A stretch of 64,000 nucleotides of DNA from Bacillota bacterium (GTDB lineage Bacteria; Bacillota; Clostridia; Acetivibrionales; DSM-1351), in NCBI GenBank assembly GCA_023412275.1, contig JAEYNY010000099.1:1-64000 (forward strand), read 5' to 3'. This document shows positions 51,499 to 60,331 of this stretch, piece after piece. Position 1 is the first letter of the stretch, and the number at the start of each line of letters is the position of its first letter. Below the pieces are notes generated by a model. That model was not told the DNA's origin and ran no database searches. It saw only the letters and a program-made list of their open reading frames with translations. The position numbers and the translations under genes are program-made.

Positions 51499-53667
51499 AT
51501 GGGTTTTACAGTAGTACTAGCAGAAAAACCTTCGGTAGCAAGAGACTTGGCAAAAGTCCTGAACTGCGGACAGAATGCCAATGGATATATAATGGGGAAA
51601 AAGTATATCGTAACCTGGGCCTTGGGACATCTTGTTACCCTTGCAGACCCTGAGGCTTACGGCAACAAATACAAGACATGGAATCTTGAAGACCTTCCAA
51701 TGCTTCCAAATAAAATGGAATTGGTAGTAATAAAGCAGACCGCAAAACAATACGGTGTAGTCAGAGGTCTTTTGAACAGGGCAGATGTGGACGAGCTTAT
51801 AATAGCCACTGATTCGGGACGAGAAGGAGAACTTGTTGCAAGGTGGATTATAATGAAGGCAGGGTTTAGAAAGCCCATAAAACGTCTATGGATATCCTCT
51901 CAGACAGACAAAGCCATAAAAGAAGGGTTTGCAAAGTTAAGGCCTTCCAAGGAATACGACAACCTGTATTACTCTGCACAGGGTAGAGCAGAAGCCGATT
52001 GGCTGGTCGGGCTTAACGTTACAAGGGCATTGACCTGTAAATACAACGCACAGTTATCAGCAGGGAGAGTACAGACACCTACTCTTGCAATGATTGTAGA
52101 ACGAGAAGAGGAAATTCGTAAGTTCAGGCCAAAAGACTACTGGACTATTTCCGCACAGTTTAACGGTTTTACGGTTCAGTGGCAGGACAGCAGAACTAAC
52201 CAAATCAGAACATTTAACAAAGAAGAAGCAGACGGAATAGTAGCAAAAATAACAGGCCAAATGGGTGAAGTCGTTGAAGTCAAAAAAGAAACCAAGAAAG
52301 AATTGCCTCCATTGGCTTATGACCTGACAGAGCTGCAAAGAGATGCAAACAAAAAGTTTTCATACTCAGCAAAACAAACCCTTAATATAATGCAGCGTCT
52401 TTATGAGTCACACAAGCTGGTTACGTACCCCAGAACAGATTCAAGGTACATAACAGATGATATCGTACCGACCTTGAACGAACGCTTGAAAAGCATAGCA
52501 GTAGGCCCCTATGCAAAGCTCGTACAGGGGGTTATGAGAAACAAAATAAGTGTTACAAAAAGGTTTGTGGATAATAGCAAGGTTACAGACCACCATGCAA
52601 TTATACCAACAGAACAATTTGTTGATTTGTCCTCACTGAATTCAGAAGAGAGAAATATATATGACCTTATAGTCAAGAGATTTATAGCAGTACTAAGCCA
52701 GCCTTTTGAATATGAGCAGACAACAGTAAAACTTGACGTAGCAGGAGAAAGCTTCTATGCAAAAGGAAAAATAGTCAGACTATCTGGTTGGAAAAATGTA
52801 TATGAAGGGTTTGGAAGGCTTGATGAAGACAGTGACGAAGATGACAATGACCAGTCTCTTCCGGATATCCAAAAAGGACATAAGGCAAAAGTTGTTGCAC
52901 CTAAAGCCATAAATGGAAAAACCAAACCACCTGCAAGGTATACCGAGGCTACTTTACTTTCAGCGATGGAACATCCGGGAAAATTTGTAGACAACAAAGC
53001 ATTAAAGGAAGCCTTAGAAAGCACCAGTGGACTTGGTACCCCTGCCACAAGGGCAGATATAATAGAAAAGCTGTTTAATACCTTCTATATAGAAAGAAAA
53101 GGAAAGGAAATCTACCCTACTTCAAAGGGAACACAACTTATTTCCCTGGTTCCTGCTGACCTGAAATCTCCTGAGCTTACAGCAAAGTGGGAGCAACAGC
53201 TCTCATTGATTAGCAAAGGTAAGGCCAACTCAAATGCTTTTGTAGGTGAAATGAAAAATTACGCTAAAAAATTAGTAGGAGCAGTCATAGCAAGCTCGGA
53301 GCAATTCAAACATGACAATGTAACACGGGAAAAGTGTCCCGAATGTGGGAAATACCTTTTGGAAGTTAACGGCAAGAAGGGGAAGATGCACGTCTGCCCT
53401 GACAGAGAATGCGGATATAGAAAATCCGTAACCGTAATATCAAATGCCAGATGCCCCGAATGTCACAAGAAGATGGAAATTAGGGGAGAAGGCGAGAACA
53501 AATCCTTCTACTGCTCCTGCGGTTACAGGGAGAAGCTGGATGCCTTTAAAAAACGCAAGGGTGAACAAGTAGATAAAAAGGATGTTGCCAGATTTATGAG
53601 ACAACAGGATAAGGACGAAAATATAAATTCAGCTCTTGCTGATGCATTGGCCAAGTGGAAGAAATAA
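51499..53667 (+). CDS. topB: DNA topoisomerase III
   Basis: This 722-residue type IA topoisomerase relaxes and decatenates DNA. It has the N-terminal TOPRIM domain (VLAEKPSVARDLAKVL, then the acidic DSGREGE segment), the active-site tyrosine near residue 310 in LVTYPRTDSRYI, and two C-terminal zinc-ribbon units (CPECGKYL...CPDRECGY and CPECHKKM...CSCGYREK). Length fits topB of Firmicutes with added zinc fingers. GAGGAG lies before the ATG. Clostridia often carry extra topB copies on mobile elements, but nothing mobile is evident here. Confidence 0.93.
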   Translation: MGFTVVLAEKPSVARDLAKVLNCGQNANGYIMGKKYIVTWALGHLVTLADPEAYGNKYKTWNLEDLPMLPNKMELVVIKQTAKQYGVVRGLLNRADVDELIIATDSGREGELVARWIIMKAGFRKPIKRLWISSQTDKAIKEGFAKLRPSKEYDNLYYSAQGRAEADWLVGLNVTRALTCKYNAQLSAGRVQTPTLAMIVEREEEIRKFRPKDYWTISAQFNGFTVQWQDSRTNQIRTFNKEEADGIVAKITGQMGEVVEVKKETKKELPPLAYDLTELQRDANKKFSYSAKQTLNIMQRLYESHKLVTYPRTDSRYITDDIVPTLNERLKSIAVGPYAKLVQGVMRNKISVTKRFVDNSKVTDHHAIIPTEQFVDLSSLNSEERNIYDLIVKRFIAVLSQPFEYEQTTVKLDVAGESFYAKGKIVRLSGWKNVYEGFGRLDEDSDEDDNDQSLPDIQKGHKAKVVAPKAINGKTKPPARYTEATLLSAMEHPGKFVDNKALKEALESTSGLGTPATRADIIEKLFNTFYIERKGKEIYPTSKGTQLISLVPADLKSPELTAKWEQQLSLISKGKANSNAFVGEMKNYAKKLVGAVIASSEQFKHDNVTREKCPECGKYLLEVNGKKGKMHVCPDRECGYRKSVTVISNARCPECHKKMEIRGEGENKSFYCSCGYREKLDAFKKRKGEQVDKKDVARFMRQQDKDENINSALADALAKWKK

Positions 53668-53696
53668 TTGACACGGATATCTGATTATTGTATTAT
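53668..53696 (+). promoter_or_regulatory. Promoter of larE
   Basis: TTGACA begins at the base after the topB stop codon, followed by a 17-base spacer and TATTAT. Confidence 0.7.
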
Positions 53697-53746
53697 CATT
53701 ATAATTTATATAGGATAACTAGGGATAAGATTTCCGGGAGGATATT

Positions 53747-54559
53747 ATGAGCGTATTTGACAAACTTGATTTTCTGAAAACTAATATAAAATCATTAGGG
53801 AGTGCTGCGGTAGCTTTTTCTGGCGGGGTAGACTCTTCCTTTTTATTAAAAGTAGCATTTGATGTACTTGGAAAAAACGTTGTAGCAGTAACGGCACATT
53901 CCTCCACATACCCTGAAAGAGAGATGAATGAAGCAAAGGAATTTACTGCAAGCTTTGGTATAAGACATAGGATAATTGATTCTGAGGAACTGGATGTTGA
54001 AGGATTTTCAGAAAATCCTGTTAACCGTTGCTATTTATGTAAAAATGAGTTGTATGATAAAATTAAGGCGGTTGCCAAAGAGGAAAGTGTAAAACATATT
54101 CTTGAAGGCTCCAATCATGACGACCTTGGGGACTACAGACCAGGGCTTCAAGCTGTTAGCGAACATGGTGTCCTTAGCCCACTGAAAGATGCACTTCTTA
54201 CAAAAGATGAAATACGTTTTCTTTCAAAGGAAATGGGCCTTAATACATGGGATAAACCTGCATTTGCGTGCCTTTCCTCCAGATTCCCATACGGAGAAAA
54301 GATTACACACCAAAGACTCAGAATGATAGACAGGGCTGAACAGCTACTCATGGACTTGGGTTTTAGACAGGTGAGAGTAAGGTTCCATGGTGATATAGCA
54401 AGAATCGAAGTAGGGCAGGAACAGTTCTTGAGATTTATTGATAACGAAATAAGAGAAAAGGTTTATTCTGAATTTAAACAGATTGGATTTATGTACACCG
54501 CTTTAGATTTAAAAGGCTATAGAACAGGCAGTATGAATGAAGGGTTAAATATAAAATAA
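53747..54559 (+). CDS. larE: LarE-type ATP-dependent sulfur transferase
   Basis: This 270-residue PP-loop enzyme has SGGVDSS at residues 25-31. LarE adenylates and thiolates pyridinium dicarboxylate to build the nickel-pincer cofactor of lactate racemase. Three cysteines are placed as in cluster-binding LarE proteins: Cys95 and Cys98 (NRCYLC) and Cys175 (FACLSSRFPYG). The last is the residue sacrificed in the Lactobacillus enzyme. The three-Cys set suggests a [4Fe-4S]-dependent form that is not used up each turn. No larA, larB or larC is in the window. GGGAGG precedes the ATG. Confidence 0.85.
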   Translation: MSVFDKLDFLKTNIKSLGSAAVAFSGGVDSSFLLKVAFDVLGKNVVAVTAHSSTYPEREMNEAKEFTASFGIRHRIIDSEELDVEGFSENPVNRCYLCKNELYDKIKAVAKEESVKHILEGSNHDDLGDYRPGLQAVSEHGVLSPLKDALLTKDEIRFLSKEMGLNTWDKPAFACLSSRFPYGEKITHQRLRMIDRAEQLLMDLGFRQVRVRFHGDIARIEVGQEQFLRFIDNEIREKVYSEFKQIGFMYTALDLKGYRTGSMNEGLNIK

Positions 54560-54575
54560 TAAACAAATTATTTAA

Positions 54576-54698
54576 AGGCTGTGCAAAACTATACAGATAC
54601 AATATAGCTAAAGGATTATGTTTAATAGTACGGAAGTACTATTTAAACATAATTCTTGAAAGTTTTCTCATATATTGTATTTAGTTTTGCGACAGCCT
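54576..54698. repeat. 123-bp palindromic MITE-like element
   Basis: The ends AGGCTGTGCAAAACTA and TAGTTTTGCGACAGCCT are inverted repeats, followed inward by ATACAATAT / ATATTGTAT. The centre is a second dyad (ATGTTTAA-TAGTAC / GTACTA-TTTAAACAT). The whole unit can fold into one long hairpin. It has no coding capacity, and its ends resemble those of transposon-derived elements in clostridia. It separates two convergent genes and may act as a bidirectional terminator. The last bases contribute to the stop codon of the MFS gene. Confidence 0.7.
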
Positions 54699-55878
54699 AT
54701 TGTTTTATGGTCAGATCCGAAGATTTTATTATCTTTGGCTTCGGTAAGGTAAAAGCAACCAATATTGCCACAACAGGAAGGATCGCAAGTATTTCTAATA
54801 CAGATTTAATTCCATGGTTATCCGCAACAATACCCAGTAATGGTGCAAATACTCCGCCTATGCTTACTGCAAGACCAAGAGTAACACCTGAAGCCAGTCC
54901 CATGTGGTTTGGAAGATACTTCTGCCCAAGAACGACTATAGGACTGAATGGGGCAAAAAGTGAGAATCCCACTGGAATAAGCATAAGCATTGCCAATTGT
55001 ACATTTCTGCTGCAAATAAAAATAATCATTGAAGGAATCAAAGTGGTAAAACCTATTCTGATGATATTACGGTATCCATACTTATCTCCAAGCCTTCCTG
55101 CAACCAAGGATGCTATGGCTCCTACAAGAAGTAGGATAGTCAGAGCAGTACTTCCGAAGGCTTTTGTCTTGTGGAACACATCAATAAAGTATAAGGGCAG
55201 AAAAGTATTCAATCCAAAAAACATTATGGAACGGCAGGTAATTACACCGGTGAGTCTGAAAAATGAATTCCACTGATCCGGAGGCAAATGGTCAGATGAG
55301 TCGGATGCAGCCTCATAAGAGGTATTCTGATTGGCAGTTATTTGACGAGAGAATATTAAAAAAATAGCTGCAACTGTCAATGAGGGAATCAGTAGAACAA
55401 GACTTCCTTTCAATCCCAAAATTGAAAGTGCGGCCGTAGTGATAATAGGCCCTATAGCAAAACCGATATTTCCTCCTGCTGTAAATGTGCTGACTCCTGC
55501 TCCTTTGCTTTTACCAGAGGCATGATTTGTGAGTCGTGCTGCTTCCGGGTGGTAGGCTGCAATTCCTATTCCGCTGATTGCAACTGCAATAAAAATAAGC
55601 CAGTAGCTAGATAGCAGTCCGGCTACAGCAAGTCCGCAGCCTGCCATGGCTATACCAAGAGGCAGCAGCCAGGGTACGGATATTCTGTCTGAAAAGTATC
55701 CAAATACCGGTTGAATAATAGAAGAGCTTATGTTTGCTGCAAAAACAAGGCTTGCAGCGGCTGCATAGCTAAATTTATGGGAAGCCATGAGAAATGGCAG
55801 TAGGGCCGGAAGTGCACCCTGATTTATGTCCGTAACAATGTGTCCTGCAGTTAATAATGCAATTAACCTGCGTTTCAT
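54697..55878 (-). CDS. MFS exporter, fosmidomycin-resistance (Fsr) type
   Basis: This 393-residue membrane protein has 12 predicted helices. The N-terminal region (GHIVTDINQGALPALLPFL, then GYFSDRISVPW) and the helix-4 segment AYHPEAARL match Fsr-like drug exporters. The first in-frame ATG at 55920 precedes the AAGGAGA site, so 55878 is the start. It is divergently arranged with a LysR regulator, which probably controls it. The physiological substrate is unknown. Confidence 0.88.
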   Translation of the reverse strand: MKRRLIALLTAGHIVTDINQGALPALLPFLMASHKFSYAAAASLVFAANISSSIIQPVFGYFSDRISVPWLLPLGIAMAGCGLAVAGLLSSYWLIFIAVAISGIGIAAYHPEAARLTNHASGKSKGAGVSTFTAGGNIGFAIGPIITTAALSILGLKGSLVLLIPSLTVAAIFLIFSRQITANQNTSYEAASDSSDHLPPDQWNSFFRLTGVITCRSIMFFGLNTFLPLYFIDVFHKTKAFGSTALTILLLVGAIASLVAGRLGDKYGYRNIIRIGFTTLIPSMIIFICSRNVQLAMLMLIPVGFSLFAPFSPIVVLGQKYLPNHMGLASGVTLGLAVSIGGVFAPLLGIVADNHGIKSVLEILAILPVVAILVAFTLPKPKIIKSSDLTIKQ

Positions 55879-55968
55879 ATAAATATCTCCTTTGACTGTT
55901 TTGAAAAATTCATTTAACATTATAGCAAAGAAAAAACTATATGAATAATACTAAAAAAGTTGCTTACA

Positions 55969-55985
55969 TATACGAAAAAAGTATA
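55969..55985. promoter_or_regulatory. LysR-type box in the MFS/LysR divergent region
   Basis: TATAC-N7-GTATA is an inverted repeat holding the T-N11-A pattern of LysR-type boxes, 22 bases before the LysR start. Confidence 0.5.
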
Positions 55986-56007
55986 ATAAAAGAAGGAGGC
56001 GGTTTTG

Positions 56008-56886
56008 GTGGATATAAAACAACTACGATACTTTTTGGCTATTTGTGAGGAAGGTAAGATACTGGCTGCTGCAAAGCGTTTGCATATGGCACAACCTCCG
56101 TTAAGTCAGCAGCTTAAATTACTGGAAAATGAACTCCAGATTAAATTAGTAGAACGTGGAAACAGAAGAATACAGCTGACAGATGCCGGCAAGAAGCTAA
56201 GAGACAGAGCTGGGCAAATTATTGAGCTAGTGGATACTACGGTCGCGGAAATCAGGGAAATGAGAGAAGGGTTTGAGGGAGTGCTGTCTATCGGGACAGT
56301 TGCGTCACTTGGAACATCAATTCTACCGGAATATATACAGAACTTTAATCTGAAATATCCAAAGGTAAGATTTCAGCTTTGGGAAGGTGACTCCTACAAA
56401 GTAACGGAGTTGCTGGACAAAGGAATAGCTGAAATAGGTATTGTCAGATTCCCATATGATGCTGAGTCGTACAATTCATTAAATCTTCCTGATGAACCAA
56501 TGGTCGTTGCGTGGTCGGAGAATTTGAGGCTAAAGAAGGATGAGGATATATTCAGAATAAGCATGCTAGAAGGAAAACCCATTATGATCCATCGCCGACA
56601 CGAAAAGCTGATTACGAGATGCTGTAGAAATGCCGGCTTTGAGCCCAATATCCTATGCAAAAGCGATGATGTAAGGTCTATATTGACCTGGGCTTGTGCC
56701 CACATTGGAATTGCAATAGTTCCAATGTCAGCAATAGACTATATACCAAGTAATGTTTTAAAATATTGTGAAATCCCAGAAAAATCACTCGAGACTACGG
56801 CTGCAATAATTTGGGTACGTAACAGGCACCTTTCTACAGCAGCAAAGCATTTCATAGAAATGTTTTCGTCTATATATAAAACATAA
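56008..56886 (+). CDS. LysR-family transcriptional regulator
   Basis: This 292-residue regulator has an N-terminal winged helix (about 1-60; ILAAAKRLHMAQPPLSQQLK) and a periplasmic-binding-like effector domain (about 88-290). AAGGAGG lies before both a TTG at 56005 and the GTG at 56008; the latter gives the family's usual beginning. It is divergent from the Fsr-like exporter, its likely target. Its 3' end overlaps the convergent Rrf2 gene by 17 bases. Confidence 0.9.
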   Translation: MDIKQLRYFLAICEEGKILAAAKRLHMAQPPLSQQLKLLENELQIKLVERGNRRIQLTDAGKKLRDRAGQIIELVDTTVAEIREMREGFEGVLSIGTVASLGTSILPEYIQNFNLKYPKVRFQLWEGDSYKVTELLDKGIAEIGIVRFPYDAESYNSLNLPDEPMVVAWSENLRLKKDEDIFRISMLEGKPIMIHRRHEKLITRCCRNAGFEPNILCKSDDVRSILTWACAHIGIAIVPMSAIDYIPSNVLKYCEIPEKSLETTAAIIWVRNRHLSTAAKHFIEMFSSIYKT

Positions 56887-57316
56887 AGGAATCTTCTTCC
56901 GGGTTTCTTTCAGCTTCATCAACAAGATCGGAGAGAGTAATATTCTGCATAACTTCGGAAATTGATTCATCTATCTTGTTCCAGACCAAGGCGGTTATTG
57001 ACTTCTCAATTCCCTCTGCCTGTTCTGAAACGGAACGCTCGGTTTTTTCAAACAGACTTATTTCTACTGCTTGTAAAATATCATAAACTGTAATTTTCTC
57101 TGGTGTTTTAGTCAGTTGATATCCGCCCTGAGACCCCTTGATGGAAGTAACAAGCTTTGATCTTTTCAAAAGCGAAAAAACCTGTTCAAGGTATATTTTT
57201 GATATTCCAAGTTTTTCTGAAATGCTTATTACAGTAACAAAATCACCGTTTCTGCCTAATTGTGCAATACATATCATAGATGCTATCCCATATCTGCCTT
57301 TTGACGATATTCGCAT
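56870..57316 (-). CDS. Rrf2-family regulator, CymR-like
   Basis: This 148-residue winged-helix regulator has the Rrf2 pattern (MRISSKGRYGIASMICIAQL, then KGSQGGYQL). The cysteines that hold the iron-sulfur cluster of IscR and NsrR are missing from the region after residue 85. That absence fits CymR, the repressor of cysteine and methionine uptake genes, and so does the divergent metNIQ operon. The ATG at 57316 has GGAGG in front, so the longer upstream frame is ignored. Confidence 0.8.
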   Translation of the reverse strand: MRISSKGRYGIASMICIAQLGRNGDFVTVISISEKLGISKIYLEQVFSLLKRSKLVTSIKGSQGGYQLTKTPEKITVYDILQAVEISLFEKTERSVSEQAEGIEKSITALVWNKIDESISEVMQNITLSDLVDEAERNPEEDSFMFYI

Positions 57317-57416
57317 AATTACCTCCAATTTCATACTAATTATATATGTTTTATTGAACCACATACTTTATATTGTGTCAATGTTTTAAACATTATTAAC
57401 CATTTATTCCCAATCA

Positions 57417-57432
57417 TACCATAACAATGGTA
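57417..57432. promoter_or_regulatory. Dyad operator between rrf2 and metN
   Basis: TACCAT-AACA-ATGGTA is a perfect inverted repeat ending 11 bases before the metN -35 box. It is a plausible Rrf2/CymR-like site acting on both divergent genes. Confidence 0.5.
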
Positions 57433-57442
57433 AAAAAAAACA

Positions 57443-57471
57443 TTGACAATAATGATAACAGACATTATACT
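57443..57471 (+). promoter_or_regulatory. Sigma-A promoter of metNIQ
   Basis: TTGACA (57443-57448), a 17-base spacer and TATACT (57466-57471). The 75-base leader is too short for an S-box riboswitch. Confidence 0.8.
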
Positions 57472-57545
57472 AAAGAAAACAATAGAATACATATATGAAT
57501 TATATGAATAGTATGTATATATTCTAACTGGTAGGTGAATATATA

Positions 57546-58562
57546 ATGGACAGCAAGCCAGTAATTAAAATAGAGGGATTAACAAAAATATTTTCAGGAA
57601 AAACCAAAGAAGTTAAAGCTCTTGAAAATGTAAATCTTACAATAAACCGGGGCGATATTTTTGGAATAATTGGAATGAGCGGAGCAGGAAAGAGTACTCT
57701 GGTCAGGTGTATTAACTATCTCGAAAAGCCCACAGGTGGAAGAGTAGTAATAGATGGGGTAGATCTGGCAGGTCTCAGTGAAAAGGAACTAAGAAAAGTC
57801 CGCCAGTCTATGGGAATGATATTCCAGCAATTTAATCTTTTGATGCAGCGTACGGCAATAGAGAACATAACATTTCCTCTTGAAATATCAGGTATAGATA
57901 AAAAAGATGCTCTAAATCGTGCAAAGGAGCTGCTGACGCTGGTTGATTTGGCTGACAAGGCAGAATCCTACCCGTCACAGCTATCTGGCGGACAAAAACA
58001 GAGAGTTGCCATAGCCAGGGCATTAGCAACAAACCCTAAAGTTTTGCTCTGCGATGAGGCTACATCTGCACTTGACCCCAATACTACAAAATCAATCCTT
58101 TCATTACTGAAAGATATCAATAGCAGACTTGGAATTACCATTGTAATAATTACACATGAAATGAGCGTAGTTGAACAGATATGCTCACATGTGGCAATCA
58201 TAGATAAAAGCGGTATTGCAGAGCAGGGAAAAGTATCTGAGGTTTTTTCACACCCCAAGACACATGCAGCTCAAAGATTGGTTTTCCCAAATGGCAATAA
58301 AAATGAAAGAGATATCGGAAGTCGTCGCTGCAGGATAGTATTTGACGGCAGCTCCTCTTATGAGCCGGTTGTAGCCAGAATGATATTGGATTGCGGAGCA
58401 CCTGTTAACATAATGTTTGCTGATATGCGTGATATAGATGGGAAAGCATTCGGCCAGATGGTTATACAACTTCCCGAAGATCAACTGACATCAGAAAAAA
58501 TAATCAATTACCTAAAAGAAAGAAATCTTGCGGTAGAGGAGGTTTTTGACCATGTGGGATAG
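57546..58562 (+). CDS. metN: Methionine ABC importer ATPase
   Basis: This 338-residue ATPase has Walker A (GMSGAGKST), signature (LSGGQKQR) and Walker B (LLCDEATSALD) motifs, and a C-terminal NIL domain (about 260-338). The NIL domain binds methionine and shuts the transporter down when the pool is full. It energises uptake of methionine or related sulfur amino acids through MetI and MetQ. GGTAGG lies upstream of the ATG, and its 3' end overlaps metI by 11 bases. Confidence 0.93.
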   Translation: MDSKPVIKIEGLTKIFSGKTKEVKALENVNLTINRGDIFGIIGMSGAGKSTLVRCINYLEKPTGGRVVIDGVDLAGLSEKELRKVRQSMGMIFQQFNLLMQRTAIENITFPLEISGIDKKDALNRAKELLTLVDLADKAESYPSQLSGGQKQRVAIARALATNPKVLLCDEATSALDPNTTKSILSLLKDINSRLGITIVIITHEMSVVEQICSHVAIIDKSGIAEQGKVSEVFSHPKTHAAQRLVFPNGNKNERDIGSRRCRIVFDGSSSYEPVVARMILDCGAPVNIMFADMRDIDGKAFGQMVIQLPEDQLTSEKIINYLKERNLAVEEVFDHVG

Positions 58563-59217
58563 TTCAACGTGGATAATGATAGCCAAAGGTCTTCTTGAAA
58601 CAGTTTATATGACATTGCTTTCTACATTTGCAGCGTATGTGATAGGTCTTCCCCTTGGAGTACTGCTTGTTACAAGCGAAAACAATGGAATTCTACCTAT
58701 GCCCAAGCTAAACAAGGTTCTGAACGTAATAGTTAACCTGCTTCGTTCAATTCCCTTTCTTATATTATTAATAGCCGCAATGCCATTAACAAGATTATTA
58801 ATCGGAACTACCATAGGCTCAACAGCTACCGTGGTACCCCTTGTAATAGCGGCAGCACCTTTTATTGCAAGACTTGTGGAATCCTCCCTTCAGGAGATTG
58901 ACAAAGGCGTAATAGAAGCGGCTGTTTCAATGGGCTGTAGCCCGTTTCAGATAATCCGTAAGGTAATGTTGCCTGAATCCGTACCATCCCTTATTACCGG
59001 GGCGGCAATAGCAACCACAACAATACTCGGATATTCCGCAATGGCGGGAATAGTGGGTGGCGGAGGACTCGGTGACATTGCAATACGCTATGGCTTTTAC
59101 AGGTATGAGAATGACATAATGTTTATCACTGTTGCACTGCTTGTTATCGTTGTTCAGGTAGCACAGGAAGTAGGAACAGGGATAGCCAGAAAGCGCGATA
59201 AAAGAAAACAAAGTTAA
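58552..59217 (+). CDS. metI: Methionine ABC importer permease
   Basis: This 221-residue inner-membrane permease has five predicted helices and the coupling loop QEIDKGVIEAAVSMGCSPFQ that meets MetN. The C-terminal YSAMAGIVGGGGLGDIAIRY is a hallmark of MetI. An in-frame TTG at 58546 follows the AGGAGG too closely, so the ATG at 58552 is chosen. Confidence 0.93.
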   Translation: MWDSSTWIMIAKGLLETVYMTLLSTFAAYVIGLPLGVLLVTSENNGILPMPKLNKVLNVIVNLLRSIPFLILLIAAMPLTRLLIGTTIGSTATVVPLVIAAAPFIARLVESSLQEIDKGVIEAAVSMGCSPFQIIRKVMLPESVPSLITGAAIATTTILGYSAMAGIVGGGGLGDIAIRYGFYRYENDIMFITVALLVIVVQVAQEVGTGIARKRDKRKQS

Positions 59218-59247
59218 TATATTTAATTTACAAAGGGAGGTCATAAA

Positions 59248-60060
59248 ATGAATAAAAAGAAGTTACTTGCAGTATTACTTACAACGGTATTTGCAGTCTC
59301 CGGTATATTATCAGGCTGTGGATCCCAGTCTAAAAAACTTGTGGTTGGAGCATCGCCTACACCCCATGCGGAGATACTCAAAGAGATTCAGAGTGTACTA
59401 AAGGACAAAGGATATGAGCTCGAAATAAAAGAATTTACTGACTTTGTCCAACCAAATCTTGCCTTACAGGACAAAACCCTTGATGCAAACTACTTCCAAC
59501 ATAAGCCGTACATGGACAATTTCAATGAAGAACATAAAACAGAACTTGTTTCTGCAGCTGAAATCCATTACGAACCGTTGGGAATATACCCAGGAAAGAT
59601 AAAGTCACTTGATGCTATCGCTGATGGTGCAACTATTGCCATTCCAAACGACACAACAAACGAAGCAAGAGCACTTTTACTTCTGGAAACAGCCGGGCTG
59701 ATAAAGGTAAATCCTGATTCAGGCCTCAAGGCAACAGTAAAGGATATTACGGAAAACCCAAAGAATATTAAAATCAAGGAACTTGAAGCTGCTCAGCTGG
59801 CAAGAACTTTGCCTGATGTAGAGCTGGCAGTTATAAACGGAAACTATGCATTGCAGGCAGGTTTCAATGTTGAAAAGGACGCTCTCGCAAAAGAGGAAGC
59901 TAACTCTGTAGCCGCAAAGACATATGCTAATATTCTTGCTATCCGTAAGGGTGATGAGAACAGAGAGGATATAAAAGCTTTGGTGGACGCACTTAAAAGT
60001 GAAAAGGTCAAGAAGTTTATAGAAGAAAAGTACAAGGGAGCGGTTGTTCCACTATTCTAA
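59248..60060 (+). CDS. metQ: Methionine-binding lipoprotein
   Basis: This 270-residue NlpA/MetQ lipoprotein has a signal peptide ending in LSGC (Cys24 lipidated). It carries the conserved VGASPTPHAEIL start of the mature domain, LDANYFQHKPYM, and the YEPLGIYPGK segment. It captures methionine at the surface and passes it to MetI. AGGGAGG precedes the ATG. L- versus D-methionine or methionine peptide preference cannot be told. Confidence 0.93.
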   Translation: MNKKKLLAVLLTTVFAVSGILSGCGSQSKKLVVGASPTPHAEILKEIQSVLKDKGYELEIKEFTDFVQPNLALQDKTLDANYFQHKPYMDNFNEEHKTELVSAAEIHYEPLGIYPGKIKSLDAIADGATIAIPNDTTNEARALLLLETAGLIKVNPDSGLKATVKDITENPKNIKIKELEAAQLARTLPDVELAVINGNYALQAGFNVEKDALAKEEANSVAAKTYANILAIRKGDENREDIKALVDALKSEKVKKFIEEKYKGAVVPLF

Positions 60061-60077
60061 TTTATATATTTTTTAAC

Positions 60078-60309
60078 CTGTACGAGAGTATAAATTGTAT
60101 CAATGGAAGCTTGATTAAAGATATTTGCAGTTGTTTATCGGCGAACATGGATATTTTACCGGAAAACCTATCACGAAGTAGGTTTTAGCGACACAATGAA
60201 TCATGGACGATGAATGTGAGCGACGGTAAAATACCCTATGATGAGCCGCCAGAAACTCTTGCAAATATCTTGGAAGCAATCATTGATACAATTATATACG
60301 GGAGTACAG
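60078..60309. repeat. 232-bp large palindromic intergenic element
   Basis: The ends CTGTAC-GAGAGTATA and GTATATAC..GTACAG are inverted. Several matched blocks nest inward: ATTGTATCAATG / CATTGATACAAT, GATATTTGCA / TGCAAATATC, CGGC / GCCG and ATTTTACCG / CGGTAAAAT. The centre has an AACCTA / TAGGTT hairpin. The whole unit lies between convergent metQ and the SsuA-like gene. It has no coding capacity and looks like a MITE or a clostridial intergenic palindrome that would be transcribed as a long hairpin. Confidence 0.65.
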
Positions 60310-60331
60310 ATGTTAAACAGAAATATAACAC

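Noticed and set aside
54656..55276. A 206-codon plus-strand frame under the MFS gene
   Set aside because: It is antisense to the 12-helix exporter and starts inside the palindromic element without a ribosome binding site.
57472..57545. An S-box riboswitch before metNIQ
   Set aside because: The leader is only about 75 bases and has no S-box core.
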